A stretch of DNA of 64,000 nucleotides from Aplidium turbinatum (lineage: Eukaryota; Chordata; Ascidiacea; Aplousobranchia; Polyclinidae), in the NCBI GenBank assembly GCA_918807975.1, contig OU964921.1, forward strand, positions 36,854,498 through 36,918,497, given 5' to 3'. Shown one piece after another: positions 59,500-64,000 of the stretch. Both the position numbers and the translations under genes were made by a program. Positions within the stretch are counted from its first letter, which is position 1; the number at the start of each line of letters is the position of its first letter. The notes under the pieces were generated by a model that saw nothing but the letters and a program-made list of their open reading frames with translations, was not told the origin of the DNA and ran no database searches.

Positions 59500-60535
59500 C
59501 AGTGTTGGGCGCGATAACTCATTTTTCAGTCAAGCGATAAACGAAAAATGCCTAAAGCGATAACGATAAACGATAAATCAAAAAAGTTAAGCGATAACGA
59601 TAAAATTATCGCCGATAATGTCCGATAACGATAATTTTTTTTTCTTGATTAGCGCTGCCCCATAGGGTAGATCGTTTTTCAACTTTTTTTCTTAATCGCT
59701 TATTAATAGTGCGGAAAAGTTGTGCACTGACATTGTAAGCACAGCACAAAAAAAAAATTTCAAAAATTTTAATATCTTGGGTTGCCCCAAAGAAGTTGAA
59801 ATATTGGAAAAAGGGGAAAATTTTCAAAAATTTTATTTTTTGTTTTAGTTTTTAATCGCTTTTTAAGAGCGCGGAAAAGTTGTGCACTGACATTGTAAAG
59901 ACAACACAAAAAAAATTTCAAAAATTTTAATATCTTGAGGTGCTCCAAAGAAGTTGAAATATTAGAAAAAGCGGAAAGTTTCCAAAAATTTTATTTTTTG
60001 TTTTTAGTTTTTAATCGCTTCAGAAAATTTCTGAAAATCAATATTTACTTCGCATTGCTGATGTCATGGTTGTCTGTATCCTGTTTAATAACATGAACAT
60101 TCACCAACGTTTGCTTCCTTCTCTTTATTGATAGAAACAAAGTTCGCAGATCAAGAAGTAGAAATCGAGAAGAATTGCAAGAGTCCAGGTCGGACGTTTT
60201 ACACGGTTTGTATTTTGATGGCAGAAAAGACAAGATACTAAAGATTGAAGTAGACGATCATGGGTTGTCTCATAGAAGATCTGTTGTTGAAGAGCATGTG
60301 TGTATTATTATCGCCGAACCTGGATCTCAGTATTTTGGCCAGGTAAGTCCAACCGCGGGAACAGCCAGAAGCATTGCCGACTTCATAATATCAGCAGTTC
60401 ATGATAGAGGAACAGACACCAGCTTAATAACTGCCGTGGGGTGTGATGGTACTGTGGTAAATACGGGTCATGCAGGCGGTGTTATCCGACTGTTGGAATT
60501 AGCCGGTAAATTATCGCCGATAATGCCCATCACTG
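59500..60535 (+). mobile_element. hAT-ended element carrying a protein-coding fragment
   Basis: CAGTGTTGGGCGCGAT and ATAATGCCCATCACTG are imperfect TIRs. Flanks atagtagc (59492-59499) and acagtagc (60536-60543) differ at one of eight bases. AGCGATAACGATAA-type subterminal text is abundant. At about 60134-60515 the plus strand encodes NREELQESRSDVLHGLYFDG, VVEEHVCIIIAEPGSQYFGQ and ITAVGCDGTVVNTGHAGGVI, part of a protein family I recall from many insects and other invertebrates (CDGTxVNTG). The family's continuation is cut by the right terminus. An acceptor-like TTTATTGATAG precedes it. Confidence 0.75.
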
Positions 60536-60905
60536 ACAGTAGCTGATTAGATGCATGCAGCGGTCATAAGCTACTGAGACAGAGAGTATTGTCAAAGACT
60601 TCTTGCCAGGGATCTCTGAAGTACCAGGTATTCTGAGGTCCCTGCTTCTTGCAAAGTATTGTGCTGAAAGTAACACTTTTTGGGAAATCGCCAAGCACAA
60701 AATCAAGCCAAATCTGTTATTAAAAAGAGCCAAACCACAAACATGTAGTCAAACGTCTTTAAAAATCACCAGATTTTTTGAATTTGGCGATATAATTATG
60801 CATTTATTACTGTCTGCATTAAGCATTTGCTTGCCAATAGCCAATAGGCCTATTGTAGGCTACTTCATAGTGCTGGAAATAAAAGAGACAAAACTAGAGT
60901 TTTGA

Positions 60906-62255
60906 TGAGGAAAAATATTTGTTATTGTTTTATAGTGGTTTGTAATGGTAGACCACAAATGACAAAAGAATTTAAATTAAATCATTAATTTCCACAAAAA
61001 ACATCTTTCGAAGCAAAAGCTTAAGTAGCTTTAAAACTGAAGTGCTTATAAATTGTGTCTGGATAGAATTTTTGTGTAGTGTGTCAGGCCATATTTACAA
61101 AAAACTGAGAGATAGTCTGTAAGAATTTGGTTCAACCATCGGTTAGAAGTGGGTTTTGTGTGCTTCATTTCGTTTAAAAAGCCGCTTGAGTGAAGAAAAA
61201 TACTCCAATGACAAAATTCTTATTCTTGTATAGGCGGAGTCGTTTTAGAACCTATTTGTTGTTTCCGATTTTACTTTTTAAATTACTGACTGAATATAAT
61301 GTAAAAAAAGAACGTGTTGTTTTTTTTTCTGATTTGTGTGGCAGTTCGATTCATCAGTGAAGAAAGTCATTTTGTTTCATTTGACCTCATCGTCGTTTGT
61401 GAAAATAACTTTGTTCGTTTTGTACAACTCTAATATTAGCTGCTGATGTTAATTTGATACCACTCGTACACGATTTCTCCTTCGAAAAACATATAACATC
61501 ACTTCCGGATTAAACTGCAATCGGCAGATTACGTAGCCTACCAAGTGATTTGTTTTTGTATACAGTAGCTCTAGGTGATAGCTAATGGCAGTTAACACTT
61601 ATTAACAAGACAAGCATAACATGTTTTTTAAAGTAGACGATAGCCAGGCAAATGCGCTCAATAAATATATTTGTTTTTATTAATGCGCGCTACAAGGATC
61701 CTGCAGTAGGCTATAGGATGTAGAGTAGGCCTACTAAGATAGTTATAAGGATAGAAGTTTGACAGGGACTTTATAGATTTGTTTAGGCTCAAGCTTAAAA
61801 TCAAACAACATGCTTGAATCAAGCCGGAATTTTTATAAATTTTGTAGAGTATAGCTTAGAGCCTATTGCTTGCACTTAGGCTACCTATTTAATTTCTTCA
61901 GAAAGTATAGGCCTAAAAACTAGTAGCTTAAGTGAAATTACTGCATTTAAGTTTTTAAAGCTTCAAATCATATTAGACCTGCAATTTTGCTTAAACATTA
62001 GTAGTCCTACAAAAAACCTGATTCCGTTCAAACGTCAGATAGGTTCACGCAAAAAAGTAGCCAATGGGACTTTAAAGTGCAATTGCCCTCAAAACTTTAT
62101 CTTGTTCCGTAAAACGGTTGTACATTGAATGCAATTTTTTTCAGACTTAGAAAACAAACCACGAGAATTGCTTGAAGCAGATCGACCAACTCATGCTTTA
62201 AAGTTCAAAATGGCTATCTCTGATCTGGTTTAGCAGCCAATTAGACAAACAAAAA
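60906..62255. other. Gene-less AT-rich stretch
   Basis: No exon or transposon domain was recognised. TAGGCCTA/TAGGCTAC motifs are dense from 61530 to 61920. Confidence 0.4.
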
Positions 62256-62257
62256 CC

Positions 62258-62552
62258 GTCTGTTAGCTCAGTGGTTACGCGCTCGACTCAAGATCATGCG
62301 GCGCTAGTTCGGTTCTCGGGGTGTGCGTTTGAGCAACGCGTTTCAGAACTGCTTACCATTTAGCGGCAATTAGTGAATGGAATAATTCCTTCCGACAACA
62401 ACATTTCAACACAGCCGAAAACTTCGCTATGCCAATCTCTGCAACCGTCATGCGTCAAAAGCCTCTAACAAATATGTAAAACTACTAGGAATAACCTTTT
62501 AAGGCTTTTTCAGTGAGAGGATGAACATTCAAAAACCAAACCAACCAAATCA
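62258..62552 (+). repeat. tRNA-derived SINE, copy 5
   Basis: The head TGTTAGCTCAGTGGTTACGC is a good A box, and AGTTCGGTTCTCGG the B box. The body (GAATGGAATAATTCCTTCCG, CATGCGTCAAAAGCCTCTAA) and tail AAAAACCAAACCAACCAAAT follow. This is the best-preserved head of the five copies. Confidence 0.82.
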
Positions 62553-63690
62553 CACTGTAACTTGATGAACGAAAATTCATTATTTACTTGCTTAAGCTAA
62601 CTTACTTTGAAAGTGTAGCCTACCAGTCCAAAGTCTAAATTAACAATGCACTACACTCCGTTCAACTGTTATATTTCATAAGTTCGCCAACAACTGGTCA
62701 GGAGATTGGACAGCAAAGTGTTTTTAGCATGCAGATTTTTTGATTGCCGAAAACTAACCAAACAATAAAATCTTGTTGAAATTATAAGCAAGAAAACTCA
62801 ACATGCCAAGAAAGAAGACATTTGAGCATTTTGGGCATCCTCGTAGGACTATTTGTTTTTTGAAAAAAGAGAACAAATCCTCTTAAACGAGGACATATGG
62901 TAGGCCTAGTTGTAACTTATTATACATAGCCTATATGTTTATATGTGTTACGCTGTTGCGCAGGTCCTAGAGTAATATGTCCCATTGGTACCTGATAGTC
63001 AATTTGAAATATTTTTGTATCTCAGTCGAAAACGTGAAAAAAATAACTTTGCAGTTTATGCTTAATGATAGTACCAGTTATAACAATAAACTCAATGTAA
63101 AAAGTATTTCATACAAAGCTACTGTTAAATAAACAATAACTTACAAAAGAAATCTGACCACTCCTGTTTATTTCAACAAGTAAAAAAACTTTTTCTGGTA
63201 GACCTATCATGCTTCAAGAAAAAAAATTGCCATCAAAACTAAAACAGCATTGACTAGTATCTCGGTTTTACAAGCATAATTCCAGTCAATTACATTGACT
63301 AGGCCTACAGTTCAGGAAAAAGGGTGTTTCATTGGTCACGCGTCCTACTGGTCCCCGATCTTGGAAGGTAGGAAGCTCCTAATAGGAACTGGTAAAAAAC
63401 TAGTAAGAAGTTCATCTTAGAACTTTCATTTTAAAAGATTCCGTAGATCAAATTTGTGAAAAAACGGTAAGAGTTAGTGTCACAATTCTTTCTAGTTCTT
63501 ACACGAAAAAGAGACTTTGGAAAGACTGATGACGTAGTTTATTGGGACATCCAACGTTGAACAGTCAGATAAATAGCCGAATAGTTGTACTTGCGAGACG
63601 ATAGATGAAATGCTTAAACTGACGAATGATTCCAACACCACTTCCAACACGTAAAGAAATCAAATTCTGAACAGCAAACGTCTTCGTCCA
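62553..63690. other. Gene-less AT-rich stretch
   Basis: No coding exon was recognised. TTGGTCACGCG and CTACTGGTCCCC near 63335 echo decayed repeats at 59010-59400 (GTGGTCCGTTGGTC), but the similarity is too short to call. Confidence 0.35.
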
Positions 63691-63698
63691 TTTTGTAG

Positions 63699-63960
63699 CT
63701 GCGTAGCCGAGTGGTGAAAACGTCTGCTCGACGTTCGAAAGGACGTGGGTTCGACACCGCTCCAGAGCACGTCTCGGCAAAAGACACTTAATGGCAAGCC
63801 AAACTAAGAGGAGCAGCTGACTCGAAAACTATATGTCACTTCGTTGCTTCCTGTCGTCTGTTGTATGTATCGCATCTGTGATCGCAGTGTAGGCTACTGT
63901 ATGTTATTGCAATGGGCGCAAATAAAAGCATGATTATTATTAAGCTAGCTTATTATCATT
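63699..63960 (+). repeat. Second tRNA-derived SINE type
   Basis: GTAGCCGAGTGGTGAAAACG (A box) and GTGGGTTCGACACC (B box) form a tRNA-like head of the Ser/Leu kind. A body of about 180 bases and an ATTATTATTAAG tail follow. The head does not close into a clean acceptor stem, so it is a SINE rather than a working tRNA gene. Confidence 0.65.
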
Positions 63961-64000
63961 ATAGTACGTCTTGCAACAGCTACTTTACAATTGGCAATAA

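Noticed and set aside
60603-60905. 100-codon frame after the CDGT fragment
   Set aside because: It lies outside the element ends, shows no homology I recognise, and includes low-complexity text.
63699-63771. A functional tRNA-Ser or tRNA-Leu gene
   Set aside because: A and B boxes are present, but the acceptor stem does not pair cleanly and a SINE-like body and tail follow.

Overview
The window is nuclear DNA of an animal. It is AT-rich, has spliced genes with short GT-AG introns, and is dominated by transposable elements. The gene families (GRAF-type RhoGAP, BLOC1S2, MTERF4-like, SSAT-like) are metazoan. The compact introns and element mix fit an invertebrate deuterostome, and an ascidian is my best but weakly supported guess.

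Only four host genes are supported. (1) A GRAF/ARHGAP26-10-42-type gene on the minus strand begins at 11343 and runs off the left edge. Eight coding exons give the BAR domain and most of the PH domain in a continuous reading frame. (2) BLOC1S2 at 33684-34190 (+). (3) An MTERF4-like mitochondrial factor at 34974-35897 (+). (4) A spermidine/spermine (thialysine) N-acetyltransferase at 44225-44731 (-). The last three show no intron inside the coding sequence.

The rest is mostly transposon debris, often nested, and many borders are visible from terminal inverted repeats (TIRs) plus target-site duplications (TSDs). Introns of the GRAF gene hold a hAT relic (2526-3339), a broken mariner-like element (about 7425-8205) and a two- or three-deep hAT nest (9360-10891). 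Upstream lie a hAT MITE (11834-12597), a TA-flanked element (13094-14500), tRNA-derived SINEs, and a DDE_Tnp_4 transposon inserted in a SINE (17781-20085). From 21287 to 32668 a hAT-ended element holds a LINE and a foldback element, and the foldback element holds a BEL/Pao LTR retrotransposon (23951-31237) whose LTRs look identical. From about 36.1 to 40.3 kb is a foldback/hAT composite with iteron-like arrays and another hAT copy inside. From 46.1 to 59.0 kb is the deepest nest. A psq/pogo-like ORF is split by an 11.4-kb element with hAT-type ends and a perfect 8-bp TSD. Inside that sits a SWIM-zinc-finger (MULE-like) transposon of about 8 kb with an intron-bearing transposase relic, itself invaded by a minisatellite-bearing element, a SINE and palindromic inserts. 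A further hAT copy (57425-58802) lies in the right flank. The last 5 kb hold a hAT-ended element carrying a fragment of a recurrent animal protein family, two SINEs and otherwise plain AT-rich DNA.

No prokaryotic system, CRISPR array, rRNA or convincing functional tRNA was seen. The most unusual signals are the nested architecture, the dispersed TTCAACGT...ACGTTGAA palindrome, the very frequent TAGGCCTA/TAGCCTA motif outside coding and young sequence, the 16-bp-spaced TTCGGCGAG array, and a perfect 89-bp-arm hairpin abutting a transposon end.
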